Below are positions 54,720 to 63,605 of a stretch of DNA of 64,000 nt, in pieces (position 1 is the stretch's first letter; each line of letters starts with the position of its first letter). The DNA is taken from assembly GCF_030563405.1 (NCBI RefSeq), contig NZ_CP130748.1, positions 682,001-746,000 on the forward strand. Direction: 5' to 3'. Both the position numbers and the translations under genes were made by a program. This stretch comes from Vibrio sp. SNU_ST1. GTDB taxonomy: Bacteria; Pseudomonadota; Gammaproteobacteria; Enterobacterales; Vibrionaceae. The notes under the pieces were generated by a model. That model saw nothing but the letters and a program-made list of their open reading frames with translations. It was not told the origin of the DNA and did not search any database.

Positions 54720-55958
54720 CTATTGGTCGACTTGCATGTTGTTGCGCGCAAAGACCAGTTGGTTCCTACCTTGTTCTTTTGCAGTATAAAGTAGCTCGTC
54801 CGCGGCTTTTATTTGCTCATCCAAACTGCCAACTAAATCGCTCAACCCGATACTCATGCTAACTTTAATCCGTTGTGAGTCATGAATAACTTCTTGGTTT
54901 TGTATCGCAATCCTCATTGACTCTAGCGTGTCGACAAATTCTTCAAATGGTCTGCATGATTGAATGCAGAACTCTTCACCGCCGAAACGAACGGCTACAT
55001 CATCTTTAAAATGATTTTTGATGATCTTTCCGACTTCAATGAGTACCGCATCGCCACCATCATGACCGTAGGTATCATTCACCTTTTTAAAGAAGTCGAT
55101 ATCCATCATGGCGATGCTGCGATGTTCGCAGCCTTTACATGCTTGGTTGAATAGATAACGACGGTTCCAAAGTCCGGTCAGAGCATCCTCATTTGCATGA
55201 CGAAATAGTTCATTGGTCGCTTCTTTCATATCGAGTAGCTGATGAATACGGCAGAAAAACTCTTCTTGGTTAAATGGCTTGTAAAGGAAGTCGTTGGCGC
55301 CTGCCTTAAGGAAACGAGCTGTCATGGTTCGGTCGTCACTGCCAGATAGCCCAAGAATCGCGAGTTGATTGCGATCATGGTGTACTCGAATGTCACGGGT
55401 CATCGAAATGCCATCTTTGTTTGGCATGTCATGATCGGTAACGACGAAAGTGATGTCGGGGTCGTTTTGGAGAAGCTCTAGTGCTTGTTCGCCATCTTCC
55501 GCTTGAATCGTTTGAATATATTGGTGCTCAAGAAGTTGCACTACATATCGACGAACCACAGCAGAATCATCAACAACCAAGGCTTTATGATATCGGTTAT
55601 TTGAGATTCGATTAACCAGAGGAAGCAAATAACTGACTGATGACATGCTGTCTTTGAGGATGTAATCAATCACACCCTTCGCGAGTACTTGTTCTCGAAG
55701 TGTGTTGTTGAACATGCCGGTTAGGACTATGATTTTTTGTTGATAGCCGAGTACCAAATCAATGATCTCGCCATCTTGACCATCGGGTAAGCAGTAATCG
55801 AGCACAGCGCACAAGAAATCCGTATCTTGTTCTAAGATAGCTTTAGCTTCAGCCACTGATTCAGCCAGTGCAACCTCATAGCCATCATTTTTTAATTGCT
55901 GGTATAGGTAGTTTCTGAATGCACGACTATCTTCGACTACTAGTATTTTATCACTCAA
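54720..55958 (-). CDS. Diguanylate cyclase with two receiver domains
   Basis: 412 residues: receiver 1 (~1-118; ILVVEDSRAFRNYLY, phosphoryl Asp in VLDYCLPDG), receiver 2 (~122-240; ALVVDDSAVVRRYV, Asp in VVTDHDMPNKDG) and a GGDEF domain (~250-405) with active FGGEEF. The RxxD inhibitory I-site that should lie five residues before GGEEF is absent (FKDD), so product inhibition at that site is unlikely. It makes c-di-GMP in response to phosphorylation by an unknown kinase. The PleD-like architecture suggests dimerisation through the receivers. No kinase gene is adjacent. Confidence 0.9.
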   Translation of the reverse strand: MSDKILVVEDSRAFRNYLYQQLKNDGYEVALAESVAEAKAILEQDTDFLCAVLDYCLPDGQDGEIIDLVLGYQQKIIVLTGMFNNTLREQVLAKGVIDYILKDSMSSVSYLLPLVNRISNNRYHKALVVDDSAVVRRYVVQLLEHQYIQTIQAEDGEQALELLQNDPDITFVVTDHDMPNKDGISMTRDIRVHHDRNQLAILGLSGSDDRTMTARFLKAGANDFLYKPFNQEEFFCRIHQLLDMKEATNELFRHANEDALTGLWNRRYLFNQACKGCEHRSIAMMDIDFFKKVNDTYGHDGGDAVLIEVGKIIKNHFKDDVAVRFGGEEFCIQSCRPFEEFVDTLESMRIAIQNQEVIHDSQRIKVSMSIGLSDLVGSLDEQIKAADELLYTAKEQGRNQLVFARNNMQVDQ

Positions 55959-56080
55959 AAGTTATCCCTACTTATAGGTTAAATACTCTCTAACAATTCT
56001 ATCAGAATAGTAAGTGACTAATGAAGTTAAAGCTATTTAGCTGGGCTCCAGATCATTTTAAATCTGAGAATAATTGATTA

Positions 56081-56100
56081 TACTGTTTATAGATACAGTT
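56081..56100 (+). promoter_or_regulatory. LexA (SOS) box of dinB
   Basis: TACTGTTTATAGATACAGTT matches CTGT-N8-ACAG perfectly, 21 bp before the dinB ATG. Confidence 0.9.
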
Positions 56101-56121
56101 GTGAGATTGAGTTATTCCTAA

Positions 56122-57198
56122 ATGTGTAGTTCGGGCGAAGAGAAAGTTAGAAAAATAATCCATGTTGATATGGATTGTTTTTACGCAGCTGTAGAAATGC
56201 GAGATAACCCATCTTATAGAAATCGACCACTCGCAGTCGGGGGGCATGAAAAGCAGCGTGGCGTTTTGAGTACCTGTAATTACGAAGCTCGCAAGTTTGG
56301 TATTCGTTCTGCAATGCCGACCGGAAAGGCGCTACAGCTTTGTCCCAATCTGTTGGTTGTTCCTGGGAGGATGTCGGTCTACGTCGAGATATCGAAAAAG
56401 ATTCGCGAGATTTTTTCTCGATATACATCCATCATTGAACCTCTTTCTCTGGATGAAGCTTTTCTTGATGTCACGGATTCGACGCTGTGTCGTGGTTCGG
56501 CAACACTTATTGCCGAATCAATTCGTCGCGATATCTGGAGTGAACTTAATCTGACCGCTTCTGCTGGTATTGCGCCGATTAAATTTTTGGCGAAGGTGGC
56601 CTCGGATCTGAATAAGCCCAATGGTCAGTTTGTAATACCTCCACAAGACGTTCAAGCGGTGATCGACGAGCTTCCACTCGAAAAAATCCCAGGCGTTGGC
56701 AAGGTCAGTATTGAAAAGCTCCATCAAGCTGGCTTCTTTACTTGTAAGGACATTAAGGAGTCTGACTATCGAGATCTATTGCTCAGGTTTGGCCGTCAAG
56801 GCGCATCACTCTGGAAGCGCAGCCATGGTATTGATGACAGAGAAGTTATTATTGAGCGTGAACGAAAATCGGTAGGCGTGGAGCGAACTTTTACTCAGAA
56901 TATTTCTACTTACGCAGAATGTTGGCAGGTAATAGAAGACAAGCTTTTTCCTGAGCTTGAAACACGTCTAGAGAAAGCTAGCCCAAGTAAATCTATCATC
57001 AAGCAGGGCATTAAGCTCAAGTTCGCTGATTTCCAGCAAACCACGATTGAACACATACACGCCTCTCTTGATCGAGAGCACTTCAAAGAACTGCTAAGTG
57101 AAATACTGAAAAGACAACAGGGGCGAGAAATACGTCTGCTTGGTTTAAGCGTAATGCTACAACCCAAAGACCAAATGCGTCAGCTGAGTTTCTTTTAG
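56122..57198 (+). CDS. dinB: DNA polymerase IV (Y family)
   Basis: 358 residues. Catalytic acidic residues lie in IIHVDMDCFYAAVEMRDNP (N-terminus) and PLSLDEAFLDVTD (~105). Little finger domain at ~240-350; the C-terminal QLSFF fits the beta-clamp binding motif QLxLF. It does error-prone translesion synthesis. The ATG at 56122 adds about ten residues before the conserved start (MCSSGEEKVRK) and lacks a strong ribosome site. SOS-controlled by the LexA box just upstream. Confidence 0.95.
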   Translation: MCSSGEEKVRKIIHVDMDCFYAAVEMRDNPSYRNRPLAVGGHEKQRGVLSTCNYEARKFGIRSAMPTGKALQLCPNLLVVPGRMSVYVEISKKIREIFSRYTSIIEPLSLDEAFLDVTDSTLCRGSATLIAESIRRDIWSELNLTASAGIAPIKFLAKVASDLNKPNGQFVIPPQDVQAVIDELPLEKIPGVGKVSIEKLHQAGFFTCKDIKESDYRDLLLRFGRQGASLWKRSHGIDDREVIIERERKSVGVERTFTQNISTYAECWQVIEDKLFPELETRLEKASPSKSIIKQGIKLKFADFQQTTIEHIHASLDREHFKELLSEILKRQQGREIRLLGLSVMLQPKDQMRQLSFF

Positions 57199-57307
57199 GG
57201 AAAAGTGCTGAGAGTTTAGATTTAGAGGTGTTGCTGGAAGTATTGGTGTTTGAATACCGACTAGACTTCAAAGCCTAGCCAGTTTCTATATCAATACGTG
57301 AGATGCC

Positions 57308-59242
57308 TTATCTAGGAAGTTGTTTAACTCGCGCTAAGGTATCACTGAATGGTTGCTGCTCTAGCTTGCCGTAACCAACCATTTTGCTAGCTTTAAGCTT
57401 GGTTGAAAGTGGAGTTGCGATTCCGCATAGAAAACGAGTAATGGCTTCGTCGGTGATCAATTGTTGACTCTTAGATACAAATTCATGAATCCATGTCATT
57501 ACAGTTTCGTCGTCAACGGGGTCAACATCGACGGTTGGTAATATTGCGACCTCACCACGGCATACCGAGCAATGACCACAGTTTGCTGGCGCCTTATCAT
57601 CGGCAAAGTAGCTCGCTAGGCGTGAGCTTAGGCAGGTGTCTGCCTCAAAGAAGCTCAGCATTTGGTTAAGGCGGTTGATCTCACTATTCTCTTTTGCCTT
57701 AAACAATTCAGTTAGACGTTCCGATAACTGCATCATGTCTTCAGAGGTGTTGTGGATCGCATACACATCTGTGATCTGCTTACTTTCCAGTTCAATCCAA
57801 CCTTGTTCATTGAAGTAATCGATAGCCGCAATCACACGCTGACGATCGGTTTGGAAGTGAGTCCAAAGCGCATCGAAATCGACTTGGCACCAGACTCTTG
57901 CTTGAGGAGAGCATTGAAAAATAGCTTCTACAAAATGACGACGTTCACCTTGGAACTGTTCGGTGATCTGCTGTTTCGGACGAATGAACTTAAATTTGTA
58001 GTCAGCGAAGTAGCTGTACTTTGGCTCAATCACGCCTTCAATTTCGAGGTACACCAGTAGCGTCTTTAGCGGCAACTGACGAATGTTGGACTCACGCGAT
58101 AGTTGGTTGAGCATGATTTCCCATTGGTTTGCGCCAGAAGCTGCAATGTTTTGGTTTTCGTATATTTCTTTTAAGACCGTTTGAATTGATATGTTGTCTG
58201 GCGTATCGCCAAAAACGAAGTTCTCGAGTGTGCTCAAACCATGTTTGTTAGCCAGTAAAATACATTCAGACGCTTGCCCATCTCGGCCTGCTCTGCCTAT
58301 CTCTTGCGAGTAGTTTTCGATCGATTTCGGTAAGTCAAAGTGAATCACTCGGCGAATGTTGGACTTATCCACGCCCATACCAAACGCGATGGTTGCCACG
58401 ATGCAGTTCACGTCATCATTCATGAATTGATGTTGAATAGTATCTCTGTTTTCAGGCTTAAGGCCCGCATGATAAGCCACGGCATTAATGCCTGCATTAC
58501 GGAGTTGCTGAGCCACCATCTCTGCTGTTTGTTGAAGGGTGACATAAACAATAGTCGGAGCGAGAGAAGCTTGGTTAACGACATTGCACAAGGTTTCTAG
58601 TTTGCTGGTTTGTTCGCAAGGTTGAATCGACAGGTCGAGGTTTTGACGATAGAAACCCGTAACCACAACGCGTTCCTCATCAATTTCAAACTTCGACTTC
58701 ATATCTTGGATAACCGATGTCGTCGCAGTGGCTGTCAGTAGCAGTACTTGTGGAATATTGAGCTGCTTTTGGTATTGGGGAAGCTTCAGGTAGTCTGGTC
58801 TGAAGTTGTGTCCCCATTCTGATATACAGTGCGCTTCATCAACTACGAGCATAGATATGGGAACTTGGGAGATAAACTGACGAAAGCGTTCATTCTTCAA
58901 GCGCTCAACTGAGATCATTAGGATTTTGGTATCCCCGTTACGCACGGATTGCATCACCTGTTGTGTCGTTTGCCTATCCTGGCTTGATTCGATTGCAGCC
59001 GCGCTTATTCCCTTACTGTGTAAGAAGCTAAGCTGGTCTTTCATTAAGGCTAACAGTGGTGATATCACCAAGGTTAGGTGCGGTAACTCTAATGCTGGCA
59101 ATTGATAGCACAGCGACTTACCTGAGCCTGTTGGGAATATGGCCGCAGTCGAGTGACCAGATAGAACGTTATCAATGACTTGCTTTTGCCCATTACGCAG
59201 TGAGTCGAATCCGAATACTTGTTTTAGCTTCTGCTCAATCAT
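57308..59242 (-). CDS. RecQ family ATP-dependent DNA helicase
   Basis: 644 residues. Helicase motifs: FPTGSGKSLCYQLPAL (Walker A), VVDEAHCISEWGHNFRPDY (DEAH and aromatic-rich loop), LLTATAT, YHAGLKPENR, VATIAFGMGVDKSNIRRVIH and EIGRAGRDG. The zinc-binding cysteines are in CLSSRLASYF and CGHCSVC (residues ~537-561), after a ~150-residue winged-helix-like segment. In E. coli RecQ the zinc module comes directly after the helicase core, near 380-400. No HRDC domain is evident; the end (PLSTKLKASKMVGYGKL) is short. It is thus a RecQ-like paralogue and not the canonical recQ. Confidence 0.85.
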   Translation of the reverse strand: MIEQKLKQVFGFDSLRNGQKQVIDNVLSGHSTAAIFPTGSGKSLCYQLPALELPHLTLVISPLLALMKDQLSFLHSKGISAAAIESSQDRQTTQQVMQSVRNGDTKILMISVERLKNERFRQFISQVPISMLVVDEAHCISEWGHNFRPDYLKLPQYQKQLNIPQVLLLTATATTSVIQDMKSKFEIDEERVVVTGFYRQNLDLSIQPCEQTSKLETLCNVVNQASLAPTIVYVTLQQTAEMVAQQLRNAGINAVAYHAGLKPENRDTIQHQFMNDDVNCIVATIAFGMGVDKSNIRRVIHFDLPKSIENYSQEIGRAGRDGQASECILLANKHGLSTLENFVFGDTPDNISIQTVLKEIYENQNIAASGANQWEIMLNQLSRESNIRQLPLKTLLVYLEIEGVIEPKYSYFADYKFKFIRPKQQITEQFQGERRHFVEAIFQCSPQARVWCQVDFDALWTHFQTDRQRVIAAIDYFNEQGWIELESKQITDVYAIHNTSEDMMQLSERLTELFKAKENSEINRLNQMLSFFEADTCLSSRLASYFADDKAPANCGHCSVCRGEVAILPTVDVDPVDDETVMTWIHEFVSKSQQLITDEAITRFLCGIATPLSTKLKASKMVGYGKLEQQPFSDTLARVKQLPR

Positions 59243-59387
59243 TTATGCTCTACCTGAGTTATTAAGTGTTGTATTGATGCTAAAGCGGGCGCGTATTCAT
59301 TATAGCGTCGCTTGATGAATCAAATGTCTTGCACCTGATTGTACCTAATTCTATTCTGTAGCTCCTATAGAAAAGCACCCCAATAGT

Positions 59388-59861
59388 ATGAATAAGTCTG
59401 AGCTTCGCCAAATAATCATAGAGCAACTCGAAACCCGATTACGTATCGCACAGTCCGCTACACAGCGTGCCATTGATGCCGCAACCGATGAAGAGACAGT
59501 GCCAGAACACAAGTACGACACTCTGGCTCTAGAAGCCTCGTACCTTGCCCACGGTCAAGCGGTAAGAGTGCAAGAGTGTGAAGATGACATTCAGTGTTAT
59601 CGTAACTTAGTGCTGCGTGATAGTGAGAAGATTACAGTGAGCAGTTATGTTGTGGTCATTGACGAACATGATCAATACAAACACTTTTTTATGGGGCCGA
59701 GAGTCGGGGGACTGTCTGTCACGTGGAATAACAATGAAGTTGCTATCGTGACGGAAAATGCACCTTTTGGTCAGGCTCTAATGGGGAAAGAAGTCGGTGA
59801 TGAGATTGAGTTTAAGGTCGCAGATAAACAGTTTTGCTATGAAGTAATATCTATCGACTAA
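59388..59861 (+). CDS. GreA/GreB-like transcription elongation factor family protein
   Basis: 157 residues. The first ~75 are helical, with EHKYDTLALEASYLAHGQAVRVQE recalling the Gre coiled coil; the C-terminal ~75 resemble the GreA/GreB FKBP-like domain (MGPRVGGLSVTWNNNEVAIVTENAPFGQALMGKEVGDEIEF). Such proteins bind the RNA polymerase secondary channel. It lacks the exact N-terminal acidic tip of GreA, so cleavage stimulation is uncertain. Confidence 0.75.
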   Translation: MNKSELRQIIIEQLETRLRIAQSATQRAIDAATDEETVPEHKYDTLALEASYLAHGQAVRVQECEDDIQCYRNLVLRDSEKITVSSYVVVIDEHDQYKHFFMGPRVGGLSVTWNNNEVAIVTENAPFGQALMGKEVGDEIEFKVADKQFCYEVISID

Positions 59862-59947
59862 CTGAGTAACGGATATATAAAACGTTTCTCTGACAAAGAA
59901 GCATATACCAAGGGTATAGTAATCTGTCAGATTGATGAGAGGATGTT

Positions 59948-60001
59948 ATGAAAAACAATGTATTTATGAAAAACAAAATGTTTATGAAAAACAATGTATT
60001 A
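59948..60001 (+). repeat. Three 18-bp repeats, each with an in-frame ATG
   Basis: Units at 59948, 59966 and 59984 all start ATGAAAAACAA; the middle unit differs in four bases. They encode MKNNVF, MKNKMF and MKNNVL. Only the first ATG has a ribosome site. Confidence 0.85.
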
Positions 60002-60742
60002 ATCGCATCGTTAACAGCGGTAATCGCTGTTGTGAGCTTGCCAACTTTTGCCGCTCAGTGTCGAGTTGATTTGAAAAATGAATTGCGAATCGATGACCAG
60101 AAAGTCGAAATCCATCAAGTGAATGGTGATACTGCCGTTTTTGATGGTAACAACGACTTATATATCCATGGTGAGAAGGTTGAGCTAGATGCCGACCAAC
60201 AAGCGGCGATTGAGAAATACCGCGAAAAAATGAGTGAGTACTTACCACGAGCGAAACAAATGGCTAACGATGGTTTAGCGTTAGCGAATGACGTTATTGA
60301 TGACATTGCCGTTAGCCTAGATTCACCGGAATCATTTGATAATGTAAAAGAGTCAATGAAAACCTACTTTGCTGAACTGGAAGCTCGTTACTACAAAGAT
60401 GGCGAGTTAGTGTTACCAGCAGATAGTTTTGATTCGATGGCCAATGGTTGGTCTGAAGATTTCGAGAAGGCTAAGGAGATCTTTAACCAAGAATTTATCT
60501 CTAGCGCTTTTAATGCGATGTCAGAAAAAATGAAACAAGATGGTGGCTTAAACCTTACTGAATTAGCTGACAGCATGACTGCATTAAAGCTTAAAGTTGA
60601 AGAGCGCATGAAAGAACACTCTCAACAAGTTCAAGAAGAAGCGAATGAGTTCTGTGATTCTCTTGATGAGATGGCAGAACAAGAGCAACAGCTGCATGAA
60701 ATCATTCCGAACCTAAAAGACTATCAAGTCTTCACGATCTAA
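59948..60742 (+). CDS. YggN/DUF2884 family periplasmic protein
   Basis: 264 residues. The first ATG (59948) has AGAGGA 7 bases upstream. Then comes a signal peptide (NVLIASLTAVIAVVSLPTFAAQC). The mature protein begins with strands (IDDQKVEIHQVNGDTAVFDGNNDLYIHGEKVEL) and continues as long helices rich in Glu and Lys, as in YggN. Function unknown. The N-terminus is unusual: three near-identical six-residue repeats, each beginning with Met, precede the hydrophobic part. Confidence 0.8.
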   Translation: MKNNVFMKNKMFMKNNVLIASLTAVIAVVSLPTFAAQCRVDLKNELRIDDQKVEIHQVNGDTAVFDGNNDLYIHGEKVELDADQQAAIEKYREKMSEYLPRAKQMANDGLALANDVIDDIAVSLDSPESFDNVKESMKTYFAELEARYYKDGELVLPADSFDSMANGWSEDFEKAKEIFNQEFISSAFNAMSEKMKQDGGLNLTELADSMTALKLKVEERMKEHSQQVQEEANEFCDSLDEMAEQEQQLHEIIPNLKDYQVFTI

Positions 60743-60750
60743 TCTGAATC

Positions 60751-60777
60751 TAACTATAACTATAACTATAACTATAA
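60751..60777. repeat. Hexanucleotide repeat (TAACTA)4.5
   Basis: Perfect run of TAACTA units just after the YggN-type gene and before its terminator. Confidence 0.85.
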
Positions 60778-60782
60778 GTAAC

Positions 60783-60809
60783 AAGAGCACCAGTTGGTGC
60801 TCTTTTTGT
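60783..60809 (+). terminator. Terminator of the YggN-type gene
   Basis: AAGAGCACCA / TGGTGCTCTT with a short loop, followed by TTTG. Confidence 0.88.
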
Positions 60810-61048
60810 TCGTATAAATTGAGCAATACGACGAGTATTCATCTCAATTCAATCTATTGTCCCTCTAGTGCTTAACCTTACTTCACTGCTTTAAAGTAAA
60901 CGATAAGACCAGTTATTTGTTAATTTAATGGTTCTAAATGTCGTATTTATTGTAAAAGGTAGAGGATAGCTCATTTATTAGTTGTGCCTATCATTGCTTT
61001 TGATTACTGTACTTCCAAACTAGTTCACTGATTCTTGATGCGGGCAAT

Positions 61049-62410
61049 ATGGACCAACAATCTTCCTCTTCAAGAGAGCACTTTAGCTCTCGTTTGGGTT
61101 TTATTTTAGCAGCGGCGGGTGCTGCTGTTGGCTTAGGTAATATTTGGGGTTTCCCAACCCAAGTCGCCAGTAACGGCGGTGGTGCTTTTCTGCTTGTTTA
61201 CCTAATTATGATTTTCGTGGTCGCTTTCCCGATGCTGGTGGTTGAGATGGCTATTGGTCGACATGGCCAAGCAAACCCTGTCGATAGCATGCGTTCTTTG
61301 ACTACAAACCCGTTAGGCAAGAAAGTCGGTGAATTTGTCGGTTGGATTGGGTTGAGTGTTCCAAGTGCAGTGCTAGCGTTTTATAGCATTGTCGGTGGTT
61401 GGTTGATCTGCTTCCTAATTGGTGCTGTCGCTGACCTGATTGGTCTAGAGGCTGCTGCTGATTGGTTTAAAGGCTTCAGTGTTGAGCGCAATGTTTTTGG
61501 GACCGTCGTATTTTATGTATTGACTATTTTGATTGTGCAGGGCGGTGTTAAGCAGGGGATCGAGAAATGGTCGACCCGTTTGATGCCTGCGCTATTTGTT
61601 TTATTTGGCTTATTGTTTGTGTACATCATGACGCAATCTGGCGCGATGGAAGGCCTAAAACATTACCTTGTTCCAGACTTTGAGAAAGTGTGGGATAGAA
61701 AACTGATTCTGGCGGCAATGGGACAGGGCTTCTTCTCGCTCACTATTGGCGGTTGTTCTATGTTGGTTTATGGCTCTTACTTAAGTAAGAAAGAGAACCT
61801 GCCCAAAATGGCAATGAACGTTACCTTAGTTGATACCGCGGTTGCTTTTATTGCGGGCTTAGTCGTGATGCCTGCTATGTTTGTTGCGATGCAAAAAGGT
61901 GTTCAAATCTATGCTGAAGATGGCTCATTACTGAGCTCTGATACCCTCGTGTTTACGGTTCTGCCTTTGATGTTTGATAGCTTAGGTATGCTGGGCCAGG
62001 TCTTCGCAATTGTGTTCTTCTTATTGCTAACGATTGCTGCACTTACTTCATCGATTTCCATGTTGGAAGCCCCTGTCGCTCTTGTTAGTGAGCGTTTCAA
62101 GACCAGACGAACGCCAACAAGTTGGGTAATTGGTGGTGCTATCGCATTGTTCAGTGTGGTGATTGTTTACAACTTTGCTGCGATGTTTGGAATGGTAGCG
62201 ATGATTGCGACTCAGTACCTTCAACCAGTCGCTGCACTGATGTTCTGTGTGTTTGGTGGTTGGGTATGGAGCCGTGCTTCAAAAGTGAAAGAGCTTGAGC
62301 AAGGTTGTCCTGATTTCCAATTGGGTTGGTTTGGTAAGGTTTGGCCAATATATGTGAAGTTTGTGTGCCCAATTTTGGTCGCAACGGTTATCTGGGCATC
62401 TTTCGGTTAA
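61049..62410 (+). CDS. Sodium-dependent transporter, NSS family
   Basis: 453 residues, eleven or twelve membrane helices with the LeuT-type start (FSSRLGFILAAAGAAVGLGNIWGFPTQVASNGGGAFLLVYL), which forms the Na+ and substrate sites of helix 1. GGCSMLVYGSYLSK in helix 6 is the other binding segment. It imports an amino acid or related solute with Na+; substrate unknown. This suits an organism that makes a sodium gradient with Nqr. Confidence 0.9.
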   Translation: MDQQSSSSREHFSSRLGFILAAAGAAVGLGNIWGFPTQVASNGGGAFLLVYLIMIFVVAFPMLVVEMAIGRHGQANPVDSMRSLTTNPLGKKVGEFVGWIGLSVPSAVLAFYSIVGGWLICFLIGAVADLIGLEAAADWFKGFSVERNVFGTVVFYVLTILIVQGGVKQGIEKWSTRLMPALFVLFGLLFVYIMTQSGAMEGLKHYLVPDFEKVWDRKLILAAMGQGFFSLTIGGCSMLVYGSYLSKKENLPKMAMNVTLVDTAVAFIAGLVVMPAMFVAMQKGVQIYAEDGSLLSSDTLVFTVLPLMFDSLGMLGQVFAIVFFLLLTIAALTSSISMLEAPVALVSERFKTRRTPTSWVIGGAIALFSVVIVYNFAAMFGMVAMIATQYLQPVAALMFCVFGGWVWSRASKVKELEQGCPDFQLGWFGKVWPIYVKFVCPILVATVIWASFG

Positions 62411-62490
62411 CGCTGATCCCTATCTGGAGTCTCTGAAACCTAAACACTCTGAACCTAAACCAAACCCTCAGAACTTGAAATGTTAAGCAC

Positions 62491-62524
62491 AAAGCCACTC
62501 ATAAGGAGTGGCTTTGTTGTTTTT
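62491..62524 (+). terminator. Terminator of the NSS transporter gene
   Basis: AAAGCCACTC / GAGTGGCTTT with ATAAG loop, then GTTGTTTTT. Confidence 0.88.
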
Positions 62525-62576
62525 ATATAAAGCTTAGTGGCACGGAATATATAGCTTTAGCGGCACGAACAAGATA

Positions 62577-62613
62577 GAAAAAAGGCGCTGAACATAATAT
62601 TCAGCGCCTTTGT
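62577..62613 (-). terminator. Terminator of lipBA
   Basis: AAAGGCGCTGAA / TTCAGCGCCTTT; the A-run on the left gives the U tract for the minus strand. Confidence 0.9.
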
Positions 62614-62635
62614 ATTGTTCGTTAAGCGATCGTGA

Positions 62636-63601
62636 TTACTTAATTTCCATGCCTTGAGCTTGCAAGTCTGCATGGTAAGAAGAACGTACAAATGGGCCAC
62701 AAGCTGCGTGAGTGAAGCCTAGCTCTAGAGCAATCTCTTTCAGCTCATCAAACTCAGAAGGCGGCACGTAACGTTCAACTGGCAAGTGGTGACGGCTTGG
62801 TGCTAGGTATTGGCCTAGAGTCAGCATTGTTACGCCATGTTCTCGAAGATCTTTCAATACTTGAACGATCTCTTCTTTTGTCTCACCAAGGCCCATCATC
62901 ACACCCGATTTGGTTGGGATGCTTGGATGCTGCTCTTTGAATTTTCTTAACAGATCAAGAGACCATTTGTAGTTCGCACCTGGACGCGCTTTACGGTATA
63001 GGCGCGGTGCTGTCTCTAGGTTGTGGTTGAATACATCTGGTGGGTTGTCTTTCATTAGTTCAAGCGCAACGTCCATACGACCACGGAAGTCTGGAACCAG
63101 TGTTTCGATACGAATGTTTGGGTTTTGCTCGCGAATTTCACGGTTACAATCAGCAAAGTGTTGAGCACCGCCATCACGTAAGTCATCACGGTCCACTGAA
63201 GTGATTACAACGTACTTCAGTTTCATGTCTTTAATCGTCTTAGCCAGTTTCTTCGGCTCTTCGGCTTCTGGAGCATTCGGTCGACCATGGGCAACATCAC
63301 AGAACGGGCAGCGACGAGTACAGATAGCGCCAAGAATCATAAACGTTGCCGTGCCGTGGTTAAAACACTCAGCTAGGTTAGGGCAAGACGCTTCTTCACA
63401 AACTGAGTGCAGGTTGTTTTTGCGCATTGCAGATTTGATTTCTTGAATACGATGGCTGTCTGAAGGAAGTTTAATCTTCATCCATGCAGGCTTACGTAAA
63501 ACTTCTTTCTGTTCAGCAGGCATATTCTTTACGGGAATTAATGCCATTTTGTCAGCGTCACGATATTTAACGCCTTTTTCCATTTGGATTGGTTTGCTCA
63601 T
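62636..63601 (-). CDS. lipA: Lipoyl synthase
   Basis: 321 residues. The auxiliary [4Fe-4S] cluster cysteines are in [12 protein letters not shown] (CX4CX5C) and the radical-SAM cysteines in ICTRRCPFC (CX3CX2C). The C-terminus has the conserved [11 protein letters not shown] with the Ser that ligates the auxiliary cluster. It inserts two sulfur atoms into octanoyl groups on E2 and H proteins. It lies 4 bp downstream of lipB on the same strand. Confidence 0.97.
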   Translation of the reverse strand: MSKPIQMEKGVKYRDADKMALIPVKNMPAEQKEVLRKPAWMKIKLPSDSHRIQEIKSAMRKNNLHSVCEEASCPNLAECFNHGTATFMILGAICTRRCPFCDVAHGRPNAPEAEEPKKLAKTIKDMKLKYVVITSVDRDDLRDGGAQHFADCNREIREQNPNIRIETLVPDFRGRMDVALELMKDNPPDVFNHNLETAPRLYRKARPGANYKWSLDLLRKFKEQHPSIPTKSGVMMGLGETKEEIVQVLKDLREHGVTMLTLGQYLAPSRHHLPVERYVPPSEFDELKEIALELGFTHAACGPFVRSSYHADLQAQGMEIK

Positions 63602-63605
63602 GATT

